Assembly: GCA_016714985.1 (NCBI GenBank)
Contig: JADKBS010000013.1
Span: 124,001 to 188,000 of the forward strand
Direction: 5' to 3'
Source: Saprospiraceae bacterium
GTDB taxonomy: Bacteria > Bacteroidota > Bacteroidia > Chitinophagales > Saprospiraceae
Length of the DNA: 64,000 bases
The translations under genes were made by a program, and so were the position numbers. The notes below the pieces were generated by a model that saw only the letters and a list, made by a program, of their open reading frames with translations, was not told the origin of the DNA and searched no databases. This document shows, one piece after another, positions 42,258-50,854 of this stretch; position 1 is the first letter of the stretch, and the number at the start of each line of letters is the position of its first letter.

Positions 42258-43292
42258 TTATTTCAGTGAATCCTTGATGACCTGCACCAATTGCGGCGCT
42301 ACCCCAAGTTTTTTGGCAACCGACCTGACGGACGCCCTTGGGGTTTTCAGCAGTTCAGTTATTGCTGGCTCTTTTTCCATTTGCTTTTTGATTTCAAGCA
42401 CGAACGCTTCAGTAACGCTGAGCAACTCGGCTATTACTCGGCTTTCAAAGCCTTTTTTAACCATGTTGCGGATACCGAGCACCGCATGTAGCAGCTTACC
42501 TGCTTCCATGCCTTTTTCCATGCCTTTTTCCATGCCTTTTTCCATGCCTTTCTCCATGCCCTGCTCTATACCCATGATAAAGGCATCGTCTTGTTGGATT
42601 GCTTTTACGAATTCTTCTGAAATGACCATGTTTCTTACGGATTTTACGGTTTCCTCGTGCAAGTTACGAAGGAAAGAAAGAATTTTCAATTGGTTGATGA
42701 ATTTTCTCAATGCTCCAGAATCGCCCTTGAGCATGACCAACCTTTCAAGAATGAGCCGTACCAATTGCTCGCCGTTAAGTTCCTCTGGGTTGGCCAGAAT
42801 GCTCATGACCACCTCCTCCGGAACATCGGAATAAAGGAATTCCTTGTAGCTGATTTCACCCAAACAATAAACCGGGTAGTTGAGTTTTAGGCCAAAAAAT
42901 GAGACCTCGCCCTTGATGTTTTTAGGTCTGCCACTGAGCAAATAAACCATGCGAAGGTCAATTGGCAGCCGGAACTTTAGGTGTTCCGCTGCCACATAAT
43001 AGAGCGACTTGGCATCTGTTCCCTTTTCGTCTTTGGCTTCCAACTCTATTTGAAGAATGCAGCCATCGGGGTGGTCAGGAGTAAACACTTTTTTCAAGAA
43101 ATCTGGTTCAGCCTCTTTAGTGGTCTGCACCCTGACCTCAGGAAGGTTCTCCATCCGCAGCACGTTGATTTTCAGCACCTTGCGTATTAGGGCTGGCAAG
43201 AGCGACTGCAGGTTTTCCTTGAATACCTTATCGTATTTGTTGGCCTCGGTCTTTGTTAGTAGGTGGCTGGGTTTCTTTGTCTTGCTTCTCAT
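42258..43292 (-). CDS. Rpn/PD-(D/E)XK nuclease-family transposase-like protein
   Basis: A 344-residue protein resembling Rpn (recombination-promoting nuclease) and related YhgA-like proteins. The possible nuclease core is CILQIELEAKDEKG (E-x-K type) followed by YYVAAEHLKFRLP and MVYLLSGRPKN. The C-terminal half has five GMEK/GMEA units in tandem (from 12-nt repeats near 42505-42560) and then a helical tail with AELLSVTEAFVLEI and VRSVAKKLGVAPQLV. No inverted repeats mark it as a mobile element here. The ATG at 43292 is used; the TTG at 43319 would overlap the upstream gene. Confidence 0.7.
   Translation of the reverse strand: MRSKTKKPSHLLTKTEANKYDKVFKENLQSLLPALIRKVLKINVLRMENLPEVRVQTTKEAEPDFLKKVFTPDHPDGCILQIELEAKDEKGTDAKSLYYVAAEHLKFRLPIDLRMVYLLSGRPKNIKGEVSFFGLKLNYPVYCLGEISYKEFLYSDVPEEVVMSILANPEELNGEQLVRLILERLVMLKGDSGALRKFINQLKILSFLRNLHEETVKSVRNMVISEEFVKAIQQDDAFIMGIEQGMEKGMEKGMEKGMEKGMEAGKLLHAVLGIRNMVKKGFESRVIAELLSVTEAFVLEIKKQMEKEPAITELLKTPRASVRSVAKKLGVAPQLVQVIKDSLK
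42505..42562. repeat. 12-nt tandem repeat encoding EKGM
   Basis: Four to five copies of CCATGCCTTTTT-type units, in the coding region of the Rpn-like gene. Copy number could vary without loss of frame. Confidence 0.7.
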
Positions 43293-43311
43293 AACTGTTA
43301 AGAGTTTGTAG

Positions 43312-43989
43312 TCAGTCAATCGCCTTCGCTTCGCTGCAATAAATTATCCCTGCCGCCAGCTTGTAATACTTCCCTTCAAATGGAACACCAAGCGAAACGG
43401 CGATATAGGAAGTCGTTCCTTTCAGGGATTCAAGCCCCTCCTGCATCTTGTCATAGAAATTCACATCGGTCATGGGGAGGTCGTAATGGGCATCCCCCAG
43501 CCGGAACTTCACCCTCGGCTTCGTATTATAGGGCGTGGTGAAATAGGGCTGCACCTCCTTTGGTTTTACCAGCACCAACGACCTGCCAACCGTGGCAGCC
43601 TCTTCTTCGGACAGGCAACGGCCTGTATTTCCGAAAAGCGTATCTGATTGACTTTCAACAAGTTGGTCGAGGTGTTGCACGGAAAGTGTTGCCGGACGGA
43701 CTTTGGCAATGCTGCCCATATAGAACAGGCAGTTCTCCGTTTGGTACTCGTTGGGACAGTGCCTGATGAGGTCAAAGGAAATGATGTCGCCCACGGAAAT
43801 GTCCTTGACGAGGTTGGTGGGAACCTGCCCATGTTCGGCATCCGACACGGGCCTGAGCCACCTGGGGCTACCCGCTTGTTTCACAAAATGGAAATGAGCT
43901 TGAGCATCGAGCATGAGCTGTACGCCAGCGATGCAGCGCTCGCCATACTTCTTGGAGTTGGCAAGGCATAGGAGGTAAGTTTTCGACAT
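43312..43989 (-). CDS. Dual OB-fold domain protein (DuOB-like)
   Basis: A 225-residue protein starting MSKTYLLCLANSKKYGERCIAG, which I recognise as the opening of the dual OB domain family. Two beta-barrel-like halves are visible: SPRWLRPVSDAEHGQVP with VGDIISFDL, and KFRLGDAHYDLPMTD with IAVSLGVPFEGKYYKLAAGI. Function is unknown; related proteins sit beside DUF488 genes, as here. Ends 20 nt before the Rpn-like ATG on the same strand. A TTGGAAATTGGGG repeat lies upstream. Confidence 0.65.
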   Translation of the reverse strand: MSKTYLLCLANSKKYGERCIAGVQLMLDAQAHFHFVKQAGSPRWLRPVSDAEHGQVPTNLVKDISVGDIISFDLIRHCPNEYQTENCLFYMGSIAKVRPATLSVQHLDQLVESQSDTLFGNTGRCLSEEEAATVGRSLVLVKPKEVQPYFTTPYNTKPRVKFRLGDAHYDLPMTDVNFYDKMQEGLESLKGTTSYIAVSLGVPFEGKYYKLAAGIIYCSEAKAID

Positions 43990-43999
43990 AGTAGTTGTG

Positions 44000-44040
44000 T
44001 TTAGAAATTGGAAATTGGGGAATTTGGAAATTGGGGCTAT
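44000..44040. repeat. GAAATTGGAAATTGGGG repeat
   Basis: Words GAAATTGG and GGGGAATTTGG repeat three times between the DuOB-like and DUF488 genes and abut the latter's stop. Confidence 0.55.
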
Positions 44041-44480
44041 TTTACCAAATGAACGATTTCAATATCGTTGAAACGGTGCTGGAAATACTCTGCCAGCAAC
44101 CGTCTGTGGCATTTTTCGGGGCCGTGCTCGCTGCACAAGAGGCAATGTTGGTGCAATTGTTCGGGGTTGACCTTGCTTCCGATTTTGCGCATATCAATCA
44201 GGTTCAAGTAAGCAGTTTCGTACTCTGCCCAGGTCATTTTCTTGTTGCGGTAGAGGTCCAGCAGTTCCTTCGTCGGCGCAAAATCGAGGTTGTGCTCGTA
44301 GCCCATCCCGCCTATTTCCCCCAAAAAAAACTTCAGGTCGCTGCCCTTTGCATAGCCCGCCAATTGCGAGGCATTGCTGATTCGGGAGTCAATGACCGTA
44401 CTGACCCCATTGTTGCGGAGCAAGCCAAAAAACTGGCTGGCGCTCTTGCCCGTGAAACCGATGGTGAAGAGTTTTATCAT
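44037..44480 (-). CDS. DUF488 family protein (first copy)
   Basis: A 147-residue protein. The DUF488 fold opens with LFTIGFTGKSASQFFGLLRN and VSTVIDSRISNAS and closes with the cysteine/histidine motif LLCSEHGPEKCHRRLLAEYF. The family is an alpha/beta domain with a conserved Cys-(x)n-CHR motif; the biochemical activity is not established. It lies between the DuOB-like gene and the second DUF488 gene, all on the same strand. Confidence 0.85.
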   Translation of the reverse strand: MIKLFTIGFTGKSASQFFGLLRNNGVSTVIDSRISNASQLAGYAKGSDLKFFLGEIGGMGYEHNLDFAPTKELLDLYRNKKMTWAEYETAYLNLIDMRKIGSKVNPEQLHQHCLLCSEHGPEKCHRRLLAEYFQHRFNDIEIVHLVK

Positions 44481-44602
44481 GTGTTTAGTGAATGATGCAT
44501 GATGAATTTACAAGGCACTGATTTTCGAGCATTTGAAAATCAAAATAGCCTCAAATATTTTTTCAATTTCACTTGTGTGATTGATGGATATTGAAGCGGT
44601 GT

Positions 44603-45235
44603 TCAAGCACCGCTGTCGTCCGTAGCTTCTTTTTTAGGCGACCACCCGACCAATTGGTTGTGTAGCCGGTAAGCCGCCCGCACTTGGTCATCCTTGCTGA
44701 TGTTGGGTTCAAAAATCGTGGGTTGCGGTAGCTTTTTTGCAAATTTCTTGAGGAGTTCCTGTTCTAATTCTGGGTGCGGCACGGTTTCTCCATCCTTGTA
44801 GATATGCACCACCTCGAAGCCATGCTCCACCAAATAGCCGGAAATCATGGAAAATCGATGGCACTCCAACGGCTCGGCTTCGGCGCACATCAGGGCTGGG
44901 AAGTACCCTTTTTCCACTCCTTGCCGGAGCCGCTCCACGCCCATCTTGAAATCGTCGGTGGCTTGTACTTTTTCAAAATCCACCTTGCCGGCATCGTCTT
45001 GCAGCTTGGGATTGGTATGCCGTGCACCAAATTCCTTCCCGAAATGCAGGTAAAGAATGTCGTTTTCCTTTAGGAACTCGGCCAATACGGGCTTGTTGTA
45101 CTGCGGGTTGTACTGGCTGGCGGGGGTGCTTCGCACGTCCACCACGCAGTCAATGCCGTGTAGTTGGAGCAACCGGAGAAAGTCCTCGGCAGGGAGGTTG
45201 GAGTGGCCGATGGTATGGATGGTGGGCTTGGGCAT
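44603..45235 (-). CDS. DUF488 family protein (second copy)
   Basis: A 210-residue protein with HTIGHSNLPAEDFLRLLQLH, VVDVRSTPASQYNPQYN and LMCAEAEPLECHRFSMISG, the full-length DUF488 pattern (IGHS ... DVR ... CAE..CHR). The C-terminal 60 residues (IFEPNISKDDQVRAAYRLHN) are an extension. The ATG at 45235 is used; the open frame to 45283 lacks family character. The two DUF488 copies differ in length and belong to different subtypes, so they are not a recent tandem duplication. Confidence 0.87.
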   Translation of the reverse strand: MPKPTIHTIGHSNLPAEDFLRLLQLHGIDCVVDVRSTPASQYNPQYNKPVLAEFLKENDILYLHFGKEFGARHTNPKLQDDAGKVDFEKVQATDDFKMGVERLRQGVEKGYFPALMCAEAEPLECHRFSMISGYLVEHGFEVVHIYKDGETVPHPELEQELLKKFAKKLPQPTIFEPNISKDDQVRAAYRLHNQLVGWSPKKEATDDSGA

Positions 45236-45324
45236 GTGCAGTTTTCTGTGCGCATTGTGCGAGGTCAAAAATAGCACAGGCATTGGTTTTTCAATGCGGT
45301 TTGTTCAAAAAAAGATTAAAACTG

Positions 45325-46662
45325 CTATTCTGAAAATATCCGCCCCTCTTTTTCAAACTCCCTTTTGATGCCATCCAAAACATACTGGAAAGGGAGCGAC
45401 CTATCGCCGTTTGCCAAGCATTTCAAGCTGGCGTACTGCACCACATTAATGATATGGCCGCCTGAAATCTCGAACCGGCTGGCCAATTGTGGTATGTTTT
45501 CGGAAAGGCCGTTTTTCGCATTTATCAATTGCGTCGGAATGCAGCGTCGCCATATTTCTTCCCGCTCTGGCCGCTCCGGCATTGGGAACTTGACGACGGC
45601 ATTGAACCTGCGCATGAACGCCTCGTCAATGTTCGACTTGAAATTGGAGGCCAGTATGACCAATCCATTGAACTCTTCCACCCGTTGCAGCAGGTAGCTC
45701 ACCTCTTGGTTGGCATATTTATCGTGGGCATCCCGCACGTTGGTGCGCTTGCCAAACAACGAGTCTGCTTCGTCAAAGAAAAGTATCCAATTTTTGTCCT
45801 CCGCCTTGTCGAAAAGGGAGGCAAGGTTCTTCTCCGTTTCGCCAATGAACTTCGAGACGACGGTGGAGAGGTCCACCCGATAGACTTCCCTCCCTGTGTA
45901 TTTGCCCAAGATGGTGGCCGTCATGGTCTTGCCAGTACCGGGCGGGCCATAAAACAGCACCCGGTAGCCGGGCTTGAGGCGCTTGGCCATGCCCCAGTCG
46001 TGCAGCAGGGTATCGTTGTGCTTTATCCAAGTTTCCAGTTCCTGAATCTGTTGGCGCAGTTCGGCGGGGAGAATGAGGTCTTCCCAAGTAAGGTTTGTCT
46101 CTATTTTCTTTGCTGGGAACTCCGTGCTGAAATGCGGCGGCGACACCTTGCCCGTGGTGAACAGTTCGACGTAATCCGGCGAAAGGATGATGCGCCCGCT
46201 CATCAACGGCTCACCGGGCGGCACGTTTTCGAGCCAAAGGATTTTTTCCTTCGCAAAAAAATGCTCCGAGCCAAAGAGTTCCTGCACCTCGAACCGTTTT
46301 TCAAGGTCGTCACCAGCGAGCAGGAAGAGGGCCGTTTCTCCCGTGGGCAGGAAGCCCCGGAAGTTCTTGCCACGGGTACCGCCTATTTGGGGGAAGTCGC
46401 CAGAGTTGGGGAGGGCGGACTGGATGGTTTGGTCAAAAAAGTGGGGGGAGAGGTGAGGAGCAAGGGCAATGGAAAAAAGTACTTTTTCGTGTTCTGTCGC
46501 TTTGCTTAAACCTGGAATATCCTGAAGTAAATCATCTGGGATATCAATAGAGGCAACAACCTCAACTATTTTACCGGGTGATGTCAGAATAGACAGATTC
46601 GATTCTATCAACAAAGACAAGTTATTTAATAGCTTGGTGTACTTTGAAACAAAAAATGCCAT
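45325..46662 (-). CDS. eCIS-associated AAA+ ATPase (Afp15/Pvc15-like)
   Basis: A 445-residue protein. The N-terminal 200 residues are a helical domain of the type found in contractile-injection ATPases. The AAA+ module has Walker A GPPGTGKT (about 239-246), Walker B ILFFDEADSLFG (about 292-303), the second region of homology ASNFKSNIDEAFMRRFN with the arginine fingers, and a sensor-2 region (FEISGGHIINVVQYASLK). In Afp/PVC loci such an ATPase sits near the end of the cluster and may help assembly or cargo loading. Follows the DUF4157-deaminase gene by 71 nt on the same strand. All nucleotide motifs are intact. Confidence 0.85.
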   Translation of the reverse strand: MAFFVSKYTKLLNNLSLLIESNLSILTSPGKIVEVVASIDIPDDLLQDIPGLSKATEHEKVLFSIALAPHLSPHFFDQTIQSALPNSGDFPQIGGTRGKNFRGFLPTGETALFLLAGDDLEKRFEVQELFGSEHFFAKEKILWLENVPPGEPLMSGRIILSPDYVELFTTGKVSPPHFSTEFPAKKIETNLTWEDLILPAELRQQIQELETWIKHNDTLLHDWGMAKRLKPGYRVLFYGPPGTGKTMTATILGKYTGREVYRVDLSTVVSKFIGETEKNLASLFDKAEDKNWILFFDEADSLFGKRTNVRDAHDKYANQEVSYLLQRVEEFNGLVILASNFKSNIDEAFMRRFNAVVKFPMPERPEREEIWRRCIPTQLINAKNGLSENIPQLASRFEISGGHIINVVQYASLKCLANGDRSLPFQYVLDGIKREFEKEGRIFSE

Positions 46663-46733
46663 ACCAATACATTAAGTTTTATAGAAAATTAGGTTTGTGT
46701 GGGTTAGCCTGAAAGAGAGTTGAAATACCCAAT

Positions 46734-48521
46734 CTATTTATCGCCTTTCATTTTTTCGTTCCAATTATGCCAATGCATCCCCTCGCTCTTGTCTTTCATA
46801 GCTCTTTTCTCAATTTCTTCTTTCATAAATTTCTCCCTACCGATTAATTTTATCAAATCATTTTCAACTTGCATTAACGACATTGCTACACCTCCAGACC
46901 TTAACTTAGTAGTTGCCTCAGTAAACCCATTATCCTTTTGATAGAGGTTTGCGAAATAAATCTCAAAATCAACAAATATATCTCGATAATGCCAGTCATA
47001 AATTCTTGGTGCACACCTCTTGCATGGGCTATTATTTATGGTGATACGCAAGGTGTGGCTTTCTGAAAAATCTTCATGCCAACCCTTTTCTTCAATGAAC
47101 TGATTCAACAGTTTCATCATATTGTCCTCCGCATGTTCATTATCAGGTGTACTAAAAAACTTAAATACATACTTACTATCAACAACCGCTTCAATCATCG
47201 TCTTAAAGTCGGAAATAAAATACCATCTTGCTTCTTCGGCACTAATATTTGTACCTTGCAAACCTACTTCTGATGGGGGCATTTTAAAATTGGCTTTCAA
47301 ATAGTTTTTTATCCCTTGGTATGCCTGATAGGGAGACCACTTAGTATTTTTTTGTTCAACCAAAGTTATTTGTGCTTCTATCTTTTCTGCATCAATATAA
47401 TAAAACTCAGCTTTAAGCTCTTTCAATAATCCTTCCCTGTTTTTTTTATATTCGGAATCGCCGTTTTTGTCCCAATTAATCCATCTCTGAATATTATTTG
47501 CAGAGGTTTTTCCAGAAACGCCAGCTTCCCCCTGCTGCACCACATGCGTCAGCTCGTGCGCCAGCAGCCGCTTGCCCTCCGATGTCTCTGGGTTGTACTT
47601 CCCTTTGTTGAAATAAACGTCCCTTCCATTGGTAAATGCCTGCGCCCGTAGTGCCTCGTTCAAGCCAACCGCCTCGTCGTCGGTGTGCAGTCGTACCCCC
47701 CCGAAATCGGCACCGATGCCAGACTCCATCTCTTGGCGGGTTTTGCCAGAGAGCGGCCTACCCTTCCCTTTGGAGTCTTTGAGCCGGGATGAAATGGGAG
47801 CAGCGGCAGGGCCATTGCTGGCCGCTTTTGCTTGAACGGGCTCCTCCTCCTCAGCACCCTTTTTCTGAACGGCCTCCTCCTCTTCTTTTGGGGCGTCCAT
47901 CTTCTGGACAGGCTCCTCTTCCTCCTCCGGGGCGTCCATCTTCTGAACAGGTTCTTCCTCTTCCTTAGGGGCGTCCATTTTTTGTACAGGTTCCTCTTCC
48001 TCTTTCGGGGCATCCATCTTCTGGACAGGTTCCTCCTCCTTCGGAGCGTCCATTTTTTGAACAGGTTCTTCCTCCTCTTTCGGGGCGTCCATCTTCTGAA
48101 CAGGCTCCTCTTCCTCCTTCGGGGCGTCCATCTTTTGTACGGCCTCCTCTTCTTCCGGTTTTTCCTGAATGGTTTTGTCCTCCTCCATTCGACCCTCTGC
48201 TGTGCCGAACTTCTCATCTTTTTCTGGTGAGGCCAAAGTTGCCCGTTGGATGCCCTTGCCTTTTTGCTGGACACCCGGCGCTGCAGCAGGTCGGTTCACC
48301 ACAGCATCAGCAACGGCGTCGGCCTCTTGCTCGTACTTGTCGCCGGGCTGGCCGATGGCCAATTTGGCCTGTACCGGCCCGGCTTTGGTATTGAAGAATG
48401 GCTCCGGTTTTTGCTGCACGGGCACATCGTTCGCCTTGGTGAAAAATGGCGACTGCTGCTGCTGTTGCTCCTCATTTGAATGGGGATTGCGGTGGCGGCG
48501 GGAGCGGGGATTGCTTTTCAT
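46734..48521 (-). CDS. DUF4157 cargo protein with C-terminal nucleic-acid deaminase domain
   Basis: A 595-residue polymorphic-toxin-like protein. Parts: residues 1-75, a loading-type leader with KLAIGQPGDKYEQEADAVAD, closely matching KLAIGKPGDKYEQEADRMAD in the other DUF4157 protein; residues 125-220, seven tandem QKMDAPKEEEE units; residues 258-330, DUF4157 with the zinc-protease-like HELTH at 322-326; and a C-terminal toxin domain (about 345-595). The last has His463 and Glu465 in NEHAEDN and Cys500/Cys503 in NSPCKRCAP, the zinc-deaminase signature HAE...PCxxC, plus IYFANLYQKDNGF and LRSGGVAMSLMQVEND, as in AID/APOBEC-like enzymes. The start overlaps the ParA stop as ATGA. No immunity gene follows. 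Confidence 0.85.
   Translation of the reverse strand: MKSNPRSRRHRNPHSNEEQQQQQSPFFTKANDVPVQQKPEPFFNTKAGPVQAKLAIGQPGDKYEQEADAVADAVVNRPAAAPGVQQKGKGIQRATLASPEKDEKFGTAEGRMEEDKTIQEKPEEEEAVQKMDAPKEEEEPVQKMDAPKEEEEPVQKMDAPKEEEPVQKMDAPKEEEEPVQKMDAPKEEEEPVQKMDAPEEEEEPVQKMDAPKEEEEAVQKKGAEEEEPVQAKAASNGPAAAPISSRLKDSKGKGRPLSGKTRQEMESGIGADFGGVRLHTDDEAVGLNEALRAQAFTNGRDVYFNKGKYNPETSEGKRLLAHELTHVVQQGEAGVSGKTSANNIQRWINWDKNGDSEYKKNREGLLKELKAEFYYIDAEKIEAQITLVEQKNTKWSPYQAYQGIKNYLKANFKMPPSEVGLQGTNISAEEARWYFISDFKTMIEAVVDSKYVFKFFSTPDNEHAEDNMMKLLNQFIEEKGWHEDFSESHTLRITINNSPCKRCAPRIYDWHYRDIFVDFEIYFANLYQKDNGFTEATTKLRSGGVAMSLMQVENDLIKLIGREKFMKEEIEKRAMKDKSEGMHWHNWNEKMKGDK
47870..48160. repeat. 39-nt tandem repeat (QKMDAPKEEEEPV)
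   Basis: Seven units, mostly 39 nt and one of 36 nt, encode an acidic linker in the deaminase-bearing DUF4157 protein. Third-position differences show they are not freshly duplicated. Confidence 0.85.
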
Positions 48522-49306
48522 GCGGCTGCGATTTTTTGCAAAAACTCAGTGGCCAACTGCCGATAATCGGCAGCGCCATTGGCGTTTTTTTGGAACAAAA
48601 ATATGTCTTTGTTGGCCTCCTGGGCCTTGGCCAGGGCGATGTTGGGTCGGATGAAAGCCTCGAACACCCTGCCTTCGTAGTGCTCCAATTGTTGCAAAGC
48701 ACCCTGTACCTCTCGGTGCATAGTGATGCGTGGGTCGTGCTTGATGAGTACAAAGCCGTACAGTTCGATGGCTGGGTTCAGCTTTTTCTGGATTTTGTCC
48801 TGCACGAACTTGAGGAAACTCTTGACCCCATTCAAAGGAAAAAATTCAGACTGGAGGGGCATCAAGTAGCCATTGCTTGCCACCAGCGCATTCACGGTCA
48901 ACATACCGATGGATGGCGGGCAGTCAATGAGGATGAACTCAAAGCTGCGCTCCAATTTCGACAATACTTCTGCCAGAATCAGTTCCCGTCCAAAGATGCT
49001 CACCAACTCCAATTCGGCTTGCGCCAACTCCAAACCCGCAGGTGCCAAGGCCATGCCCTCCACCTCCTTCAAGATGGTGTTTATATTGACCCCAGTTGCC
49101 TCGCCATAGGCTTCGTTTTTCAGCACATGGTAGATGTTCTCTGCCAAGTCACCCTCCTTGAAGCCCATCGCCTGCGTGAGGTTGGCCTGCGGGTCGAGGT
49201 CGAGCAAAAGCACGGAATGCCCCCGGTCCCGCAGGGCAGCACCGAGATTGATGGCCGTGGTCGTCTTGCCAGAGCCGCCTTTTTGTATGGCGATGGAAAT
49301 TATCAT
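48518..49306 (-). CDS. ParA/MinD-like ATPase
   Basis: A 262-residue ParA-family ATPase: deviant Walker A KGGSGKTT (residues 9-16, with both lysines), LLDLDPQANLTQ, and Walker B FILIDCPPSIGML. The ATG at 49306 is used; the frame is open upstream through repeat sequence only. No ParB or centromere-like sites are seen, so plasmid partition is unlikely. The stop overlaps the start of the deaminase-DUF4157 gene (ATGA), which argues for coupled translation and a role in placing or assembling the injection system or its cargo; that role is inference. Confidence 0.88.
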   Translation of the reverse strand: MIISIAIQKGGSGKTTTAINLGAALRDRGHSVLLLDLDPQANLTQAMGFKEGDLAENIYHVLKNEAYGEATGVNINTILKEVEGMALAPAGLELAQAELELVSIFGRELILAEVLSKLERSFEFILIDCPPSIGMLTVNALVASNGYLMPLQSEFFPLNGVKSFLKFVQDKIQKKLNPAIELYGFVLIKHDPRITMHREVQGALQQLEHYEGRVFEAFIRPNIALAKAQEANKDIFLFQKNANGAADYRQLATEFLQKIAAA

Positions 49307-49345
49307 CAGATAATGATGAATGATGAATGATAAATGATGAATTGC
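49307..49345. repeat. ATGATGAATGATAAATG repeat
   Basis: Four to five ATGATGAATG-type units upstream of the ParA-like gene, same family as at 45-80 and 11715-11803. Confidence 0.6.
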
Positions 49346-49367
49346 GGCGCAGCACCTAACATCCAAA

Positions 49368-50783
49368 TTAAGGGCACTCGGCAAAATAGTACATCGCCTT
49401 TTCCCAAACACAGCCAGCTATTTCGCAACCCAGCCTACGACCGTTCAAGTCCCCATCTTCAAAGTGGATGCCGCCGTACCTGCGTGACATGCCTGCACCT
49501 TCCACAAAGTCCTCCAGTTTGTCCCATTTCAAGGTGATTTCCTCGGATGGGGTGCAGTTAGGTTCGACCTTGGAGGAGCACGGCGCAAAAGTCTTGGACA
49601 TTCCCAGTTCATTGGAAGGCAGGTAGGCCTCCGTTGCCTCAAAGAACTTGGCTATCACTTCGCAGGTGGCCGAGCTGAAGGTACTGTGCCCAGACACGTA
49701 TTCTGCGAATGGCGGCGTGGGGATGTAGGTATTCCAGTTGCGGCCATCAATCTGCTGCGTGCCCTTGCACGGGCCAGCCCAAGCTTCGATGCATTTTCCT
49801 CCGAACAGTTCCCTGACCGCCGTCACTGGCCGCACATAATCATAGTAGCGCTTGCACTCCCAAACGGCGATGCTCACGTCCAGCAGCGCATTGGCAGCCA
49901 AGAAAAACAGTTTGATGTCCCTCGCATTCTGGTTCTTCCGTTTCTCCGAAACGAACCGCACCACCTCGAAAAGCTGTGCGGGCGGCACGGTCCATTGGCC
50001 TTCGAACTTCTTTCCAGCCGATGCCACGATGTCGTCGTGCATGCCCGCAAAATACTCGGCGATCATCTTCTCCCGGTCGGTCAGGCACTCGCTGATGCGG
50101 ATGACGTCCGTCACCTGCTCGTAGAACATCCGGGTATTGCCCGATATGGGCGGCGATGGCCGGAAAGCATGGGCTGTCGGCAGGGCGAACGGCTGCACCG
50201 CCCCCCAATGCGGGGTGAGAAAAGCCTGGGCCGTACCGTCTTTTTTCCATAGCGGCTGCCAACGGTAGATGTCGCTCACCTTGTCCGGCGAGTTGACGGG
50301 CCGATAGCCCGTGTAGTCGGTGTAATGGCCTTCGGCCAAAGTGCCTTTTTGGTTGCTGCCATCCCCATGCCGCTGTTCGATGACCAGCCGGGCGGAGAGG
50401 TTGCCAATGCCCTGCGGCTTGGTGATGTCGAGGCTCTGGTCGTCGGGGTCGTGGCCCAGCTCGCACATCAGCTCCCGGAACATGCCCTTCTTCTCTGGCG
50501 GCAATGCACACCAAAGCAAGTCGTTCAGCGCCCGGAAAGCGGCGTAACTGTATGCTTTTTCCCGGTTTACCCGCACGCACTCCGGCTTTGGCCGCTTGAG
50601 CCAATTGCCCGTGGTGGTACTGAATTCGGCGGAGCCGTTGTAGGCCGTCCATGCGTCGTACATGGCGGTGTGAACGGTAGCGGCGGCCCGTGCGGCCATC
50701 GTCGGGCCAAGGCGGGCAAAGTAGATGGCATCGCAGGTGGTGCGATTCCAGCGGTGGACGAGGGTGGGGGAGTAAGTGGACAT
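49368..50783 (-). CDS. Vanadium-dependent haloperoxidase / PAP2-type phosphatase
   Basis: A 471-residue protein of the PAP2/vanadium haloperoxidase superfamily. Motif 1 is KRYYDYVRPVTAVREL (K-x6-RP), motif 2 YVSGHSTFSSAT (SGH), motif 3 MSRRYGGIHFEDGDLNGR (SR-x5-H). No signal peptide is evident at the N-terminus (MSTYSPTLVHRWNR). Length favours the haloperoxidase-related branch over simple PAP2 phosphatases (about 200 residues), but whether it binds vanadate or acts on phosphoesters cannot be decided from sequence. It lies between the ParA-like gene (62 nt gap) and the broken toxin/immunity region on the same strand. Confidence 0.85.
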   Translation of the reverse strand: MSTYSPTLVHRWNRTTCDAIYFARLGPTMAARAAATVHTAMYDAWTAYNGSAEFSTTTGNWLKRPKPECVRVNREKAYSYAAFRALNDLLWCALPPEKKGMFRELMCELGHDPDDQSLDITKPQGIGNLSARLVIEQRHGDGSNQKGTLAEGHYTDYTGYRPVNSPDKVSDIYRWQPLWKKDGTAQAFLTPHWGAVQPFALPTAHAFRPSPPISGNTRMFYEQVTDVIRISECLTDREKMIAEYFAGMHDDIVASAGKKFEGQWTVPPAQLFEVVRFVSEKRKNQNARDIKLFFLAANALLDVSIAVWECKRYYDYVRPVTAVRELFGGKCIEAWAGPCKGTQQIDGRNWNTYIPTPPFAEYVSGHSTFSSATCEVIAKFFEATEAYLPSNELGMSKTFAPCSSKVEPNCTPSEEITLKWDKLEDFVEGAGMSRRYGGIHFEDGDLNGRRLGCEIAGCVWEKAMYYFAECP

Positions 50784-50854
50784 TTGAGAATTTTATGCAG
50801 TTAATTGATGGTTTTTGAGGTTTAGTGTTTTGACCTAAAAGTTCACGCAAAACC

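Noticed and set aside
47870..48160. Possible CRISPR array (regular 39-nt units)
   Set aside because: Units are contiguous without spacers, encode QKMDAPKEEEE in frame, and vary at third codon positions.
48518..49306. ParA-like gene as a plasmid partition gene
   Set aside because: No ParB, no iterated centromere sites and no replication gene nearby; the region is chromosomal with rRNA-protein and rnpB genes in the same window.
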